In this document: piece by piece, positions 8,996 through 17,431 of the stretch
Layout: each line of letters begins with the position of its first letter
Position numbering within the stretch: position 1 is the stretch's first letter
Origin: Mesorhizobium sp. 131-2-1
GTDB taxonomy: Bacteria > Pseudomonadota > Alphaproteobacteria > Rhizobiales > Rhizobiaceae
Reading direction: 5' to 3'
DNA: 64,000 nt
Assembly: GCF_016756535.1 (NCBI RefSeq)
Contig: NZ_AP023247.1
Coordinates: 6,076,501-6,140,500 of the forward strand
Notes under the pieces: model-generated
What the model was told of the DNA's origin: nothing
Databases searched by the model: none
What the model saw: the letters and a program-made list of their open reading frames with translations, nothing else
Position numbers and translations under genes: made by a program

Positions 8996-9943
8996 ATGAC
9001 CGGCAAGCTTCGCCTTCCCTCGCTCAATGCGCTCAGGGTCTTCCACGCGGTCGCGCAGCACAAGAGCTTCAGGCAGGCGGCCGACGAACTGCTGGTGACG
9101 CCGCAGGCCGTCGGCCAGCAGATCAAGCTCCTGGAAGACACGCTGCAGGTGACGCTGTTCGAGCGCAAGGGGCGGTCGATCGAACTGACCGAGTCGGCGA
9201 TCCTGCTGTCGCACTACGTCAAGGCCGGCTTCGACGAGTTTTCGGAAGGCGTCCGCCGCGTCACCAAGTCGAACTACCGCGACCGCATCAACCTCAATGC
9301 GAGCCCATATTTCGCCACCCACTATCTGCTGCCCAGGCTTTCGCTGTTCCGCGAGATCCTGCCGGGTGCCGACCTGCGCCTGACGACGATGGTCGACCTG
9401 CCGGATTTCGGGCGCGACGACATCGATATGACGGTGCAGTGGGGCTACGGCAGCTGGCCCGACTACGAGACGACGCTCCTGGTGCCGGACCCGAAGATCA
9501 TCTGCTGCACGCCGGCGATCGGCGAGAAGATCAAGTCGGCGCAGGACCTGACGCGGTTCACGCTGCTCGACACGGTCAAGTCGAAGCGCCTGTGGCCGGA
9601 CATATTGCGCCACCTCGGGGTGGAGCTGACGGATGGCGACCGCAGCATCAGCTTCGACGACGCCGCAACCATGCGCCGCGCGACCCTGCAAGGCATCGGC
9701 GTGGGCCTCGTCTCCGTCATCGACGCCGAGGAAGACTTCCGGTCGGGCGCGCTCGTTGCGCCGATCGGCCGCGACGCCATAGCCGACATGAAGCCGGAGG
9801 AAGTTCCCGGCTTCTACCTTGTCGTCCCGCGCGGGCATCTGCGTGTGAAGGCCGTGGCCGCGCTGCACCGATGGCTGGCCCAGCAAGATTGGCGGAGCGA
9901 CCTCAAGATTTCCCTGCCGAAACCGACCCCGCTTTCCGACTAG
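8996..9943 (+). CDS. LysR family transcriptional regulator (GcvA-like)
   Basis: A 315-residue LTTR. The helix-turn-helix covers about residues 8-66 (LNALRVFHAVAQHKSFRQAA, then TPQAVGQQIKLLED), followed by a periplasmic-binding-like effector domain. The start is ATG 8996 with GAGGAGG about ten bases upstream; the frame continues to 8945 without a ribosome site. It stands directly before, and in the same direction as, the amino acid ABC transporter, so it probably activates that operon. PSLNALRVF resembles GcvA-type regulators of amino acid genes. Confidence 0.9.
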   Translation: MTGKLRLPSLNALRVFHAVAQHKSFRQAADELLVTPQAVGQQIKLLEDTLQVTLFERKGRSIELTESAILLSHYVKAGFDEFSEGVRRVTKSNYRDRINLNASPYFATHYLLPRLSLFREILPGADLRLTTMVDLPDFGRDDIDMTVQWGYGSWPDYETTLLVPDPKIICCTPAIGEKIKSAQDLTRFTLLDTVKSKRLWPDILRHLGVELTDGDRSISFDDAATMRRATLQGIGVGLVSVIDAEEDFRSGALVAPIGRDAIADMKPEEVPGFYLVVPRGHLRVKAVAALHRWLAQQDWRSDLKISLPKPTPLSD

Positions 9944-10031
9944 GAGGCGGCTTGGCGACCGAGTTCCGAACGTTGTTTCGGACTCCAACAAAAACAAGAA
10001 ACGGAACAACCTCAACAGTGGAGACAACAAC

Positions 10032-11066
10032 ATGAAAATGATGCAATGGGGGGCTGCGGCCCTGGCCGTTGGCCTGGTTCATTTCGCAGCGCCTGCCGAA
10101 GCCGCCGGCGGCAAGACGCTCGAAACCGTCAAGGCACGCGGCGTTCTGAACTGCACCGGCCATGACGGCTCCTATCTCGGCTTTGCCGAGGTGGACGACA
10201 CGGGCAACTGGAAAGGCATGGACATCGACCTCTGCAAGGCGGTGGCCACGGCCGTGTTCGGCGACCCGGCAAAGCTGAAGGTCGTTCCGATCAGCTGGGC
10301 CCAGCGCTGGCCGTCGCTGCAGTCCGGCGATGTCGACATCATCATCAAGGCCTCGGGCGGCACGCTCAGCCGCGACACCGAGCTCGGCCTGCAGTTCTCC
10401 ATGTCCTATTACCTCGGCACGACCAAGGTGATGGCGCACAAGGAACTCAATCTCAAGTCGCTCAAGGACGCCGATGGCGGCTCCATCTGCATTCCCGCCG
10501 GAACGACCATCGAGCAGCAGGTTGCCGCCTATGCGCAGAAGGTCGGGATCAAGCTGGAACCGGTCGTCATCGAAAAGACGGAAGAGCTCGAGCAGGCATA
10601 CTTCTCGGGTCGCTGCGACATGTACGCCCAGTGGGGTCCGGTCCTTGCAATCGCGCGCGTCGCCAAGGGCAAGGTCGACGACCACGTCATCCTGCCCGAC
10701 GTGCTTGCGGTCGAGCCCGAAGTCATGATCGTGCGGCAAGGCGACGACAACTGGGTCGACGTCGCCAACTGGACGCTGACCGCCCTGCTCTTCGCCGAGC
10801 AGGAAGGCATCACCTCCAAGAATGTCGACGAGATCAAGGCCAAGCCAACCTCGCCGGCGGTCGCCAAGTTCCTCGGCGCAGCACCTGGCATGGGCAAGGG
10901 TCTCGGGCTTGCCGACGACTGGGCCTACAACGTGATCAAGAAGGTCGGCAACTACGGCGAAATCTTCGATCGCGACCTCGGCAAGGACTCGCCCTACAAG
11001 ATGGATCGCGATCTGACCAACCTGTGGAACAATGGCGGCGTCCTGTTCCCGCTGGTGATCGACTGA
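10032..11066 (+). CDS. Polar/general amino acid ABC transporter, periplasmic binding protein (AapJ-like)
   Basis: A 344-residue protein with a cleavable signal peptide (hydrophobic run to about residue 20, then AEAAGG). It has the mature fold of family-3 solute-binding proteins: ARGVLNCTGHDG, GMDIDLCKAVA, ASGGTLSRDTELGLQFS, and LTNLWNNGGVLFPL at the end. Length and motifs match AapJ/BztA rather than the shorter HisJ type. It is the first gene of a four-gene transporter operon (binding protein, two permeases, ATPase). The substrate is an amino acid or amino-acid-like compound. Confidence 0.9.
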   Translation: MKMMQWGAAALAVGLVHFAAPAEAAGGKTLETVKARGVLNCTGHDGSYLGFAEVDDTGNWKGMDIDLCKAVATAVFGDPAKLKVVPISWAQRWPSLQSGDVDIIIKASGGTLSRDTELGLQFSMSYYLGTTKVMAHKELNLKSLKDADGGSICIPAGTTIEQQVAAYAQKVGIKLEPVVIEKTEELEQAYFSGRCDMYAQWGPVLAIARVAKGKVDDHVILPDVLAVEPEVMIVRQGDDNWVDVANWTLTALLFAEQEGITSKNVDEIKAKPTSPAVAKFLGAAPGMGKGLGLADDWAYNVIKKVGNYGEIFDRDLGKDSPYKMDRDLTNLWNNGGVLFPLVID

Positions 11067-11147
11067 TCCGTTCTTAACGCGTCCCGCTTTTAGCTCTGCC
11101 CGGCCTTTGCCGGGTGGAGCAAGCGGCAAATTCGGGAAGGTCGGTCA

Positions 11148-12311
11148 ATGAGCAGCCTGCTGAGAAATCAGAAGGTCCGCAATACATTGTTGCAGGTCCT
11201 TTTTGTCGGTTCGATCGCGGCACTTGTGCTTGCCGGCGTCGCGATCGCCCGGCGCAACCTTGCTGAGCAAGGGATCACCTCGGGATTCGATTTTCTTCAC
11301 AAGTCGACGGGCTGGGACGTAAGCTTCTCGCTGCTGCCCGCCACCGCCAATGATCCCTACTGGTGGTTCTTCCTCATCGGGATCATCAACACGCTGTTCC
11401 TGGGAAGCGTCGGGCTGATGCTCGCAACGACCGTCGGCACGATCGTCGGCCTGGCGCGCACCTCCTCGAACGAATTGGCGCGGCTGCTCGGCCGCACCTA
11501 TGTCGACATCTTCCGCAACATACCGCTGATCCTCCAGGTCTTCTTCTGGTACGCCCTCATCACGCATCTGCCTCCGCCGCGCAGCGCACACGAAGCCTGG
11601 GGCATGCTGCTGACCAGCCGCGGACTCTATGTCCCGTTCCCGAATGTCGGCGGCGCGGCGATGGCATTGGCCCTGGCTGCCTTGATCGCCGCTATTGCGC
11701 TGCCTGTCTGGCTGGGTCGCACGTCACGCCTCAGCCAACCGGTCGGCGAACGGCTCACCTTCCAGCTTGCCGGCACGGCGGCGGCGCTCGCCTGCGCGGC
11801 CCTCATCCTGATCGTTGGTCGTTTGCCTGATGCGCCACTGATCGACTTCCCTGCCCTGCAAGGCCTCAACCTGAGGGGCGGCCTGCGCATTCCGCCCGAG
11901 TTTTCCGCGCTCGCCGTCGCCATCGCCATCTATGGCGGCTCCTACATCGCCGAGATCGTGCGCGGCGGCTTCAAATCTGTCGGCAAGGGTCAAGTCGAGG
12001 CGGCGCTGTCGCTGGGACTCAGCCCCTGGCGGGTCTTCACGCTGGTCAAGCTGCCGCTGGCGCTGCGCGCCATGCTGCCGATCCTCGCCAACCAGTATGT
12101 CTGGCTGATCAAGGCGACGACGATGGGGATCGCGGTTGGCTTCACCGATTTCTTCATGATCGTGGCGCTGACCATCAACCACTCAGGCCAGACGCTCGAG
12201 GCGATCGGCATCCTGATGGCGGGTTTCCTCACCATCAATCTCAGCCTCGCCGCCGTCTTCAATCGCATCAACAAGGCAATCGCCCTCAAGGGCAACCAAC
12301 TGAGGGGATGA
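11148..12311 (+). CDS. Amino acid ABC transporter permease (AapQ/HisM family)
   Basis: A 387-residue inner-membrane permease. An N-terminal TM is followed by a large periplasmic stretch and the permease core. The EAA loop that contacts the ATPase is visible as QVEAALSLGLSPWRVFTLVKLPLALR near residue 285. The long form with an insertion between the early TMs (RNIPLILQVFFWYA...) is typical of AapQ/BztB. It is the second gene of the operon and ends 3 bp before the partner permease. Confidence 0.9.
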   Translation: MSSLLRNQKVRNTLLQVLFVGSIAALVLAGVAIARRNLAEQGITSGFDFLHKSTGWDVSFSLLPATANDPYWWFFLIGIINTLFLGSVGLMLATTVGTIVGLARTSSNELARLLGRTYVDIFRNIPLILQVFFWYALITHLPPPRSAHEAWGMLLTSRGLYVPFPNVGGAAMALALAALIAAIALPVWLGRTSRLSQPVGERLTFQLAGTAAALACAALILIVGRLPDAPLIDFPALQGLNLRGGLRIPPEFSALAVAIAIYGGSYIAEIVRGGFKSVGKGQVEAALSLGLSPWRVFTLVKLPLALRAMLPILANQYVWLIKATTMGIAVGFTDFFMIVALTINHSGQTLEAIGILMAGFLTINLSLAAVFNRINKAIALKGNQLRG

Positions 12312-12314
12312 AAG

Positions 12315-13394
12315 ATGGAGATGGTCGTTGTCGCGCCCCCTGCCCCCGGAAGGATCGAGGATCTGAGACGGCGTTTCTTTGCGACGCCGCTTCAGGCCTT
12401 GTTGTCGCTGGTCTCCCTGGCGGTCATGGTTTTTCTCGCCTGGAAGCTGCTCAACTGGGCGATCTTCTCGGCTGTCTTCACCACCAGCGGCGGACCGGAA
12501 GCCTGCCAGGCGGCGGCCGGAGCCTGCTGGTCGGTCATCGCCGCCAGGTGGCGCATCATCCTGTTCGGGCTCTATCCCTTCGAAGAGCAGTGGCGCTCGG
12601 CGCTGGCCTGCGTGACCGTGGTGGTGATGACGGTGCTGAGCTGTATCCCGGCCTTCTGGACGGGTCGCCGCATCGCGCTGGTTTGGGGAGCCGGAACAGC
12701 CCTCTACTACGTGCTGATGAAGGGCGGCGTGCTTGGCCTTGCCTATGTCGGCGAGGAAGCCTGGGGCGGACTGGCGCTGACCCTGTTCATCTTCGTGACC
12801 ACCTGCCTGATCGGCTTCCCGCTGGCGATCTGCCTGGCCCTGTTGCGCCGGTCGGAACTGCCGTGGATATCGCGGACCACCGGCATCATCATCGACTCGG
12901 TCCGCTCGCTGCCGCTGATCTCGATCCTGTTCACATTCGCCATCGTCCTGCCGTTCGCGCTGCCGCAGTGGCTGGCAGGCGACAAGCTCTACCGGGTGAT
13001 CCTGGGTTCGGCGCTGTTCTTCTCCGCCTATCAGGCGGAGATCGCCAGAGGCGGCATGCAAGGCGTTCCCGGCGGTCAGGAAGAGGCCGCTATGGCGCTC
13101 GGCATGAGCTATTGGCAGCGCATTGGCCGCATCCTGCTGCCGCAGGCCATGCGCAACGCGCTACCAGCGACGATCAACCAGTTCGTGATCTCGTTCAAGG
13201 AGACCTCGCTCGTGGTCATCGTCGGCTTCTTCGAGATACTGGCTTCCGGCAATGCCGCCTATGGAACCGGCGAGTGGCGCTTCGCCTATGTCGAGGTCTA
13301 CGCCTTCATCGCCTTCATCTATTTCGTCTTCGTTTTCAGCCTGTCCCGCTACGGCGCGTTTCTCGAGCGCCGCATGTCGGTCGGCGAACGATAG
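12315..13394 (+). CDS. Amino acid ABC transporter permease (AapM/HisQ family)
   Basis: A 359-residue permease that pairs with the previous gene. It shows several TM segments and the EAA loop (EEAAMALGMSYWQRIGRILLPQAMR by key residues) near 255-280, followed by NQFVISFKETSLVVIVG. It has the AapM/BztC long architecture with extra N-terminal TMs. Start ATG 12315 is 3 bp after the upstream stop and 12 bp separate its stop from the ATPase gene. Confidence 0.9.
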   Translation: MEMVVVAPPAPGRIEDLRRRFFATPLQALLSLVSLAVMVFLAWKLLNWAIFSAVFTTSGGPEACQAAAGACWSVIAARWRIILFGLYPFEEQWRSALACVTVVVMTVLSCIPAFWTGRRIALVWGAGTALYYVLMKGGVLGLAYVGEEAWGGLALTLFIFVTTCLIGFPLAICLALLRRSELPWISRTTGIIIDSVRSLPLISILFTFAIVLPFALPQWLAGDKLYRVILGSALFFSAYQAEIARGGMQGVPGGQEEAAMALGMSYWQRIGRILLPQAMRNALPATINQFVISFKETSLVVIVGFFEILASGNAAYGTGEWRFAYVEVYAFIAFIYFVFVFSLSRYGAFLERRMSVGER

Positions 13395-13406
13395 GGAGGC
13401 CCGCTC

Positions 13407-14171
13407 GTGATCTCAGCCAATCCGGGCCAGTCCAGCGACCCCGCGGTGCGCATCGAAAACCTGGACAAATACTACGGGACATTCCACGCACTGCGGAGTG
13501 TGAACCTTTCCGTGAAGCGGGGCGAGAGGATCGTCGTCTGCGGCCCTTCCGGCTCAGGCAAGTCCACCATGATCCGCTGCATCAACCGCCTCGAGCAGCA
13601 CAATGGCGGACGGATCACCGTGCTCGGCACCGAACTCGACGACGATGTCGGCAACATCGATGAAATCCGGCGCGAAGTCGGCATGGTGTTCCAGCACTTC
13701 AACCTGTTCCCGCATATGACGGTGCTGGACAACTGCATGCTTGCGCCGATGATCGTGCGCAAGCAGCCGCGCGCGGAAGCCGAGGCAACCGCGCGGCGCT
13801 ATCTGGAGAAGGTCCGCATCCCCGAACAGGCGCTGAAGTTTCCCGGCCAACTCTCCGGCGGCCAGCAGCAGCGGGTGGCGATCGCGCGTGCCCTTTGCAT
13901 GCAGCCGCAGATCATGCTGTTCGACGAGCCGACCTCCGCGCTCGATCCGGAAATGATCTCGGAGGTGCTGGACGCCATGGTCACGCTTGCCTCCGAAGGC
14001 ATGACGATGATCTGCGTGACGCATGAGATGGGCTTCGCGCGCCGGGTCGCCGACCGGGTGATCTTCATGGATGCCGGCGAGATCGTCGAGGAGGCGCCGC
14101 CGGAGGAGTTCTTCGCTTCCTCGCGCAACGAGCGCACGCGGCAATTCCTGTCGCAGGTGCTGGGTCATTGA
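13407..14171 (+). CDS. Amino acid ABC transporter ATP-binding protein (AapP-like)
   Basis: A 254-residue ATPase with all expected motifs: Walker [10 protein letters not shown] (about 48), Q-loop [10 protein letters not shown], signature LSGGQQQR, Walker [14 protein letters not shown] and switch His in CVTHEMG. The start is GTG 13407 behind GGAGG. It energises import through the two preceding permeases. The next gene probably begins at 14237, after a 65-bp gap. Confidence 0.93.
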   Translation: MISANPGQSSDPAVRIENLDKYYGTFHALRSVNLSVKRGERIVVCGPSGSGKSTMIRCINRLEQHNGGRITVLGTELDDDVGNIDEIRREVGMVFQHFNLFPHMTVLDNCMLAPMIVRKQPRAEAEATARRYLEKVRIPEQALKFPGQLSGGQQQRVAIARALCMQPQIMLFDEPTSALDPEMISEVLDAMVTLASEGMTMICVTHEMGFARRVADRVIFMDAGEIVEEAPPEEFFASSRNERTRQFLSQVLGH

Positions 14172-14236
14172 ACGGCATTCTGGAAGATGCAACGTTTCGA
14201 AGCAGCACGCCGCCAGGTTCTCTCCCAGGTATCCCA

Positions 14237-15643
14237 ATGACTAATCCCACCGCCAAGCTGAGCGAGATTCTCGGGCCGAAAGGGTGGCTTTCGGGCAGCG
14301 ACGCCGAGCCCTATCGGCGCGATTGGCTCAACCGTTACGGCGTTGCCCCCCTGGGCGTCGCCCGGCCCGCCAACACCGCCGAGGTGGCGGCGGTCGTCAA
14401 GGTGTGCCGGGAGGCCGGGCTGGCGGTGGTGCCGCAAGGCGGCAATACCGGCCTTTGCGGCGGCGCTGTCGCGGAGCAGCCGAACGCGGTGATCGTCTCG
14501 CTGTCGCGCATGGCGGCGATCGGCGAAGCGGATCCGGACAGCGGCTCGATCGTCGTCGAGGCGGGCGTCGTGCTCGCCGCGCTGCATAAGGCGCTGGAAC
14601 CGCGCGGCCTGATGTTCCCGATGCATCTGGGCGCCGAAGGCAGCGCCAGGATCGGCGGCCTGATCGGCACCAATGCCGGCGGCAGCGACGCCTTCCGATA
14701 CGGCATGATGCAGGATCTGGTCCTGGGGCTCGAAGTCGTGACTCCTGACGGCGCCGTATGGGACGGGCTGCGCGCGGTGCAGAAGGACAATGCTGGCTAT
14801 CAGCTCCGCAAGCTGTTCTGCGGCGCGGAGGGAACGCTCGGCATCGTGACGCGCGCCGCGCTGCTGCTCTATCCGACGCCAAGGCAGCAGGCAGGCGCGC
14901 TCCTGGTCCTACCGGACTTTGCCGCCGCCGTCTCCTTCGGCGCCTTCCTGCGCGGCGAGGCCGGTGAATTCCTGACCGGGCTCGAGTTCTTCTGCGATCT
15001 CGGCCTGGAGCTGGCGCTCAAGCATGTGCCCGATCTCGCCTATCAGTTGGAGACGCGAGGCGCTGTCTATCTGCTTGTCGAGCTGGCTTCAGGCTCGCCT
15101 CGGGTTCCCCTCGACGAGATCCTGAACTCGGCGCTGGAGTGGGGCATGGAGCAGGGCCTGGTCCTGGACGGCGCGCTGGCCACATCGGGCGCTCACCGGG
15201 CGCAGTTCTGGCGGCTGCGCGAGGAACAGCCGGAGGGGCAGCGGCTGGAGGGCGAGCAGCTGAAGCACGACATCTCGGTGCCGCCGGGCGCGATCGCCCG
15301 TTTCATCGAGGCGGGCGCCAAAGTCTGCCACGACATCCTGCCCGACGTGCGCATCAACCCGTTCGGGCATCTCGGCGACGGCAACATCCACTACAATCTG
15401 TCGCCGCCGCAAGGCCGTGGCGATTTCGACGGCAAGGCCGGGCAGTTCGCCGAGGCGCTGTCGGCGCTTGCCACCGAAATGGGCGGCAGCTTCGCGGCCG
15501 AGCATGGGCTTGGCCGCGCCAAGATCGCCATGGCCGATCGCAATCGCGGCGCGGTGGAGCGGGACCTCATGGCGCGGCTGAAGAGCGCGCTCGATCCAAA
15601 GGGCACGATGAACCCCGGCGTTCTGGTCCGCTCGCTATTGTAA
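14237..15643 (+). CDS. FAD-binding oxidase/dehydrogenase, GlcD / D-2-hydroxy acid type
   Basis: A 468-residue flavoprotein of the FAD-PCMH/VAO family. The FAD-binding stretch PQGGNTGLCGGAV is near residue 75, GTNAGGSDAFRYG follows near 145, and the C-terminal cap carries NPFGHLGDGNIHYN with the conserved His pair and an AEHGLGRAK motif. These are hallmarks of D-lactate, D-2-hydroxyglutarate and glycolate (GlcD) dehydrogenases. ATG 14237 is preferred; the frame also reads back to TTG 14168, which overlaps the ATPase stop. It probably oxidises a D-2-hydroxy acid to the keto acid used by the TPP enzyme or aminotransferase downstream. Confidence 0.88.
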   Translation: MTNPTAKLSEILGPKGWLSGSDAEPYRRDWLNRYGVAPLGVARPANTAEVAAVVKVCREAGLAVVPQGGNTGLCGGAVAEQPNAVIVSLSRMAAIGEADPDSGSIVVEAGVVLAALHKALEPRGLMFPMHLGAEGSARIGGLIGTNAGGSDAFRYGMMQDLVLGLEVVTPDGAVWDGLRAVQKDNAGYQLRKLFCGAEGTLGIVTRAALLLYPTPRQQAGALLVLPDFAAAVSFGAFLRGEAGEFLTGLEFFCDLGLELALKHVPDLAYQLETRGAVYLLVELASGSPRVPLDEILNSALEWGMEQGLVLDGALATSGAHRAQFWRLREEQPEGQRLEGEQLKHDISVPPGAIARFIEAGAKVCHDILPDVRINPFGHLGDGNIHYNLSPPQGRGDFDGKAGQFAEALSALATEMGGSFAAEHGLGRAKIAMADRNRGAVERDLMARLKSALDPKGTMNPGVLVRSLL

Positions 15644-15760
15644 AGAAAAACTTTCGAATGGACCGCATTTCTTGATTTCGTCCCGGCCTGCCAGCGTGCA
15701 GGTATAGATTTGAAAAGGCAGGCTCGGTCCGCTTGCCGCCAATCGTGAGGATGCCGAAGC

Positions 15761-17431
15761 ATGATCCGCAATGGCGGTCGCCTTCTTGTCGAGTGCCTGA
15801 TCGCGCTTGGCGCGACCAAGAGCTTCGGCGTTCCCGGCGAGAGCTATCTCGCCGTCCTCGACGCGCTGCACGACACCTACGGCAAGCTCGATTACGTGCT
15901 CTGCCGCAACGAGGGCGGCGCGGCCTTCATGGCCTCGGCCTACGGGAAGCTGACGGGATCGCCGGGCATCTGCTTCGTGACGCGCGGCCCGGGCGTGACC
16001 AATGCCAGCATCGGCGTCCATACGGCGATGCAGGACAGCTCGCCGATGATCCTCTTCGTCGGCCAGGTCGGTACCGACATGAAGGGACGCGAGGCCTTCC
16101 AGGAGATCGACTACCGGGCGGTGTTCGGGACTGTCGCCAAATGGGCGGTCGAGATCGACGACGTCTCGCGGTTGCCGGAGATTGTCGCGCGCGCCTGGAC
16201 CACCGCCGTGACCGGACGGCCCGGCCCAGTCGTGATCGCGTTGCCTGAAGACATGCTCACCACCCTGACCGAGGCCGCGCCGCTCAGCGGGCCGGCGGCG
16301 ATCTTCGAGCCGGCCCCATCAGCGGACGCGCTCGCTTCGGCGCTCAAGCTGCTGGCCCGAGCCGAAAAGCCGGTGCTGCTTATGGGCGGCGCCAACTGGA
16401 CGACGGAGGGGGGCGCGGCGCTCCAGGTATTCGCCGAGGCCTCCGACATCCCCGTCGTGGCGGCCTTCCGCTATCAGGACCAGTTCGACAACCATTCGCC
16501 GGCCTTCGTCGGCGAGGCCGGTGTCGGCATGGTCGCGCATGTCAAGAAGCTAATCGGCGACGCCGACGTGATCCTGGCCATCAACGTGCGCTTCGGCGAG
16601 ATGACCACGGATGGCTACACGCTGCTGTCCGTGCCGGTGCCGAGGCAGAAGCTGATCCATGTGCATGGCTCCGACCGCGAGATCGGCAAGATCTATGTGC
16701 CAACGATCGGCATCCATGCCGGCCCGAACGCCTTGGCCAGGGCGCTGAGCCCGGTGAAGGGCGGCTGGGCGGACTGGCGCGCGGCGGCGCGCAAGGCCTA
16801 TGAAGGCACATTCTCAGCACCCGTCCAGCCCGGTCCGGTCGACATGGTGCAGGTTACCGCCTGGCTGCGCGAGACCCTGCCCGCCGACGTCATCCTCACC
16901 AACGGCGCCGGCAATTTCACGGTGTGGCCGAACAAGTTCTTCAAGTTCGGGCCGCAGGCGCGGCTGCTTGCGCCGCAGTCCGGCGCCATGGGCTACGGCC
17001 TGCCGGCGGCGATCGCCGCCAAGGTCGCGTATCCCCGGCGCACGGTCGTCTGCTTTGCCGGCGACGGCGACTTCCAGATGAATTGCCAGGAGCTCGGCAC
17101 CGCCATGCAGGCGGGCGCGCAGCCGATCGTGCTGATCCTCAACAACGGCATCTATGGCACGATCCGCGCGCATCAGGAGCGGCACTATCCGGCCCGCGTT
17201 TCGGGAACCTCGCTCGAGAACCCCGACTTCGTCACCCTGGCGAAGGCCTATGGCTTCCATGCCGAGCGGGTCGAGTCGACAGGGGATTTCGCCGCCGCAT
17301 TCGGCCGGGCGCTCAACTCCGCGACGGGCGCCGTTCTCGACATCGCCATCTCGCCCGAAGCGCTCACGCCCCGGCAGACCCTATCCCAGATGCGCGACGC
17401 CGCGCTCGCTTCCCAGAAGGCCAAGGCATGA
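15761..17431 (+). CDS. Thiamine-diphosphate enzyme, acetolactate synthase large-subunit-like
   Basis: A 556-residue TPP enzyme. Domains in order: pyrimidine-binding (about 1-165, catalytic Glu in LCRNEGGAAFMA), central domain (about 190-320), and PP-binding with GDGDFQMNCQELGTAM...ILNN for the Mg-diphosphate near 430-465. It fits the IlvB-like group, but no small regulatory subunit lies nearby, so a biosynthetic IlvB role is unlikely. It may decarboxylate or ligate a 2-keto acid in the local pathway. A 117-bp leader separates it from the FAD oxidase, and its stop overlaps the hyuA start by ATGA. Confidence 0.87.
   Translation: MIRNGGRLLVECLIALGATKSFGVPGESYLAVLDALHDTYGKLDYVLCRNEGGAAFMASAYGKLTGSPGICFVTRGPGVTNASIGVHTAMQDSSPMILFVGQVGTDMKGREAFQEIDYRAVFGTVAKWAVEIDDVSRLPEIVARAWTTAVTGRPGPVVIALPEDMLTTLTEAAPLSGPAAIFEPAPSADALASALKLLARAEKPVLLMGGANWTTEGGAALQVFAEASDIPVVAAFRYQDQFDNHSPAFVGEAGVGMVAHVKKLIGDADVILAINVRFGEMTTDGYTLLSVPVPRQKLIHVHGSDREIGKIYVPTIGIHAGPNALARALSPVKGGWADWRAAARKAYEGTFSAPVQPGPVDMVQVTAWLRETLPADVILTNGAGNFTVWPNKFFKFGPQARLLAPQSGAMGYGLPAAIAAKVAYPRRTVVCFAGDGDFQMNCQELGTAMQAGAQPIVLILNNGIYGTIRAHQERHYPARVSGTSLENPDFVTLAKAYGFHAERVESTGDFAAAFGRALNSATGAVLDIAISPEALTPRQTLSQMRDAALASQKAKA

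Noticed and set aside
16924..17427. N-terminal extension of HyuA
   Set aside because: The extension is TPP-enzyme DNA read in another frame; the GADIGGTFTD motif lies just after ATG 17428.
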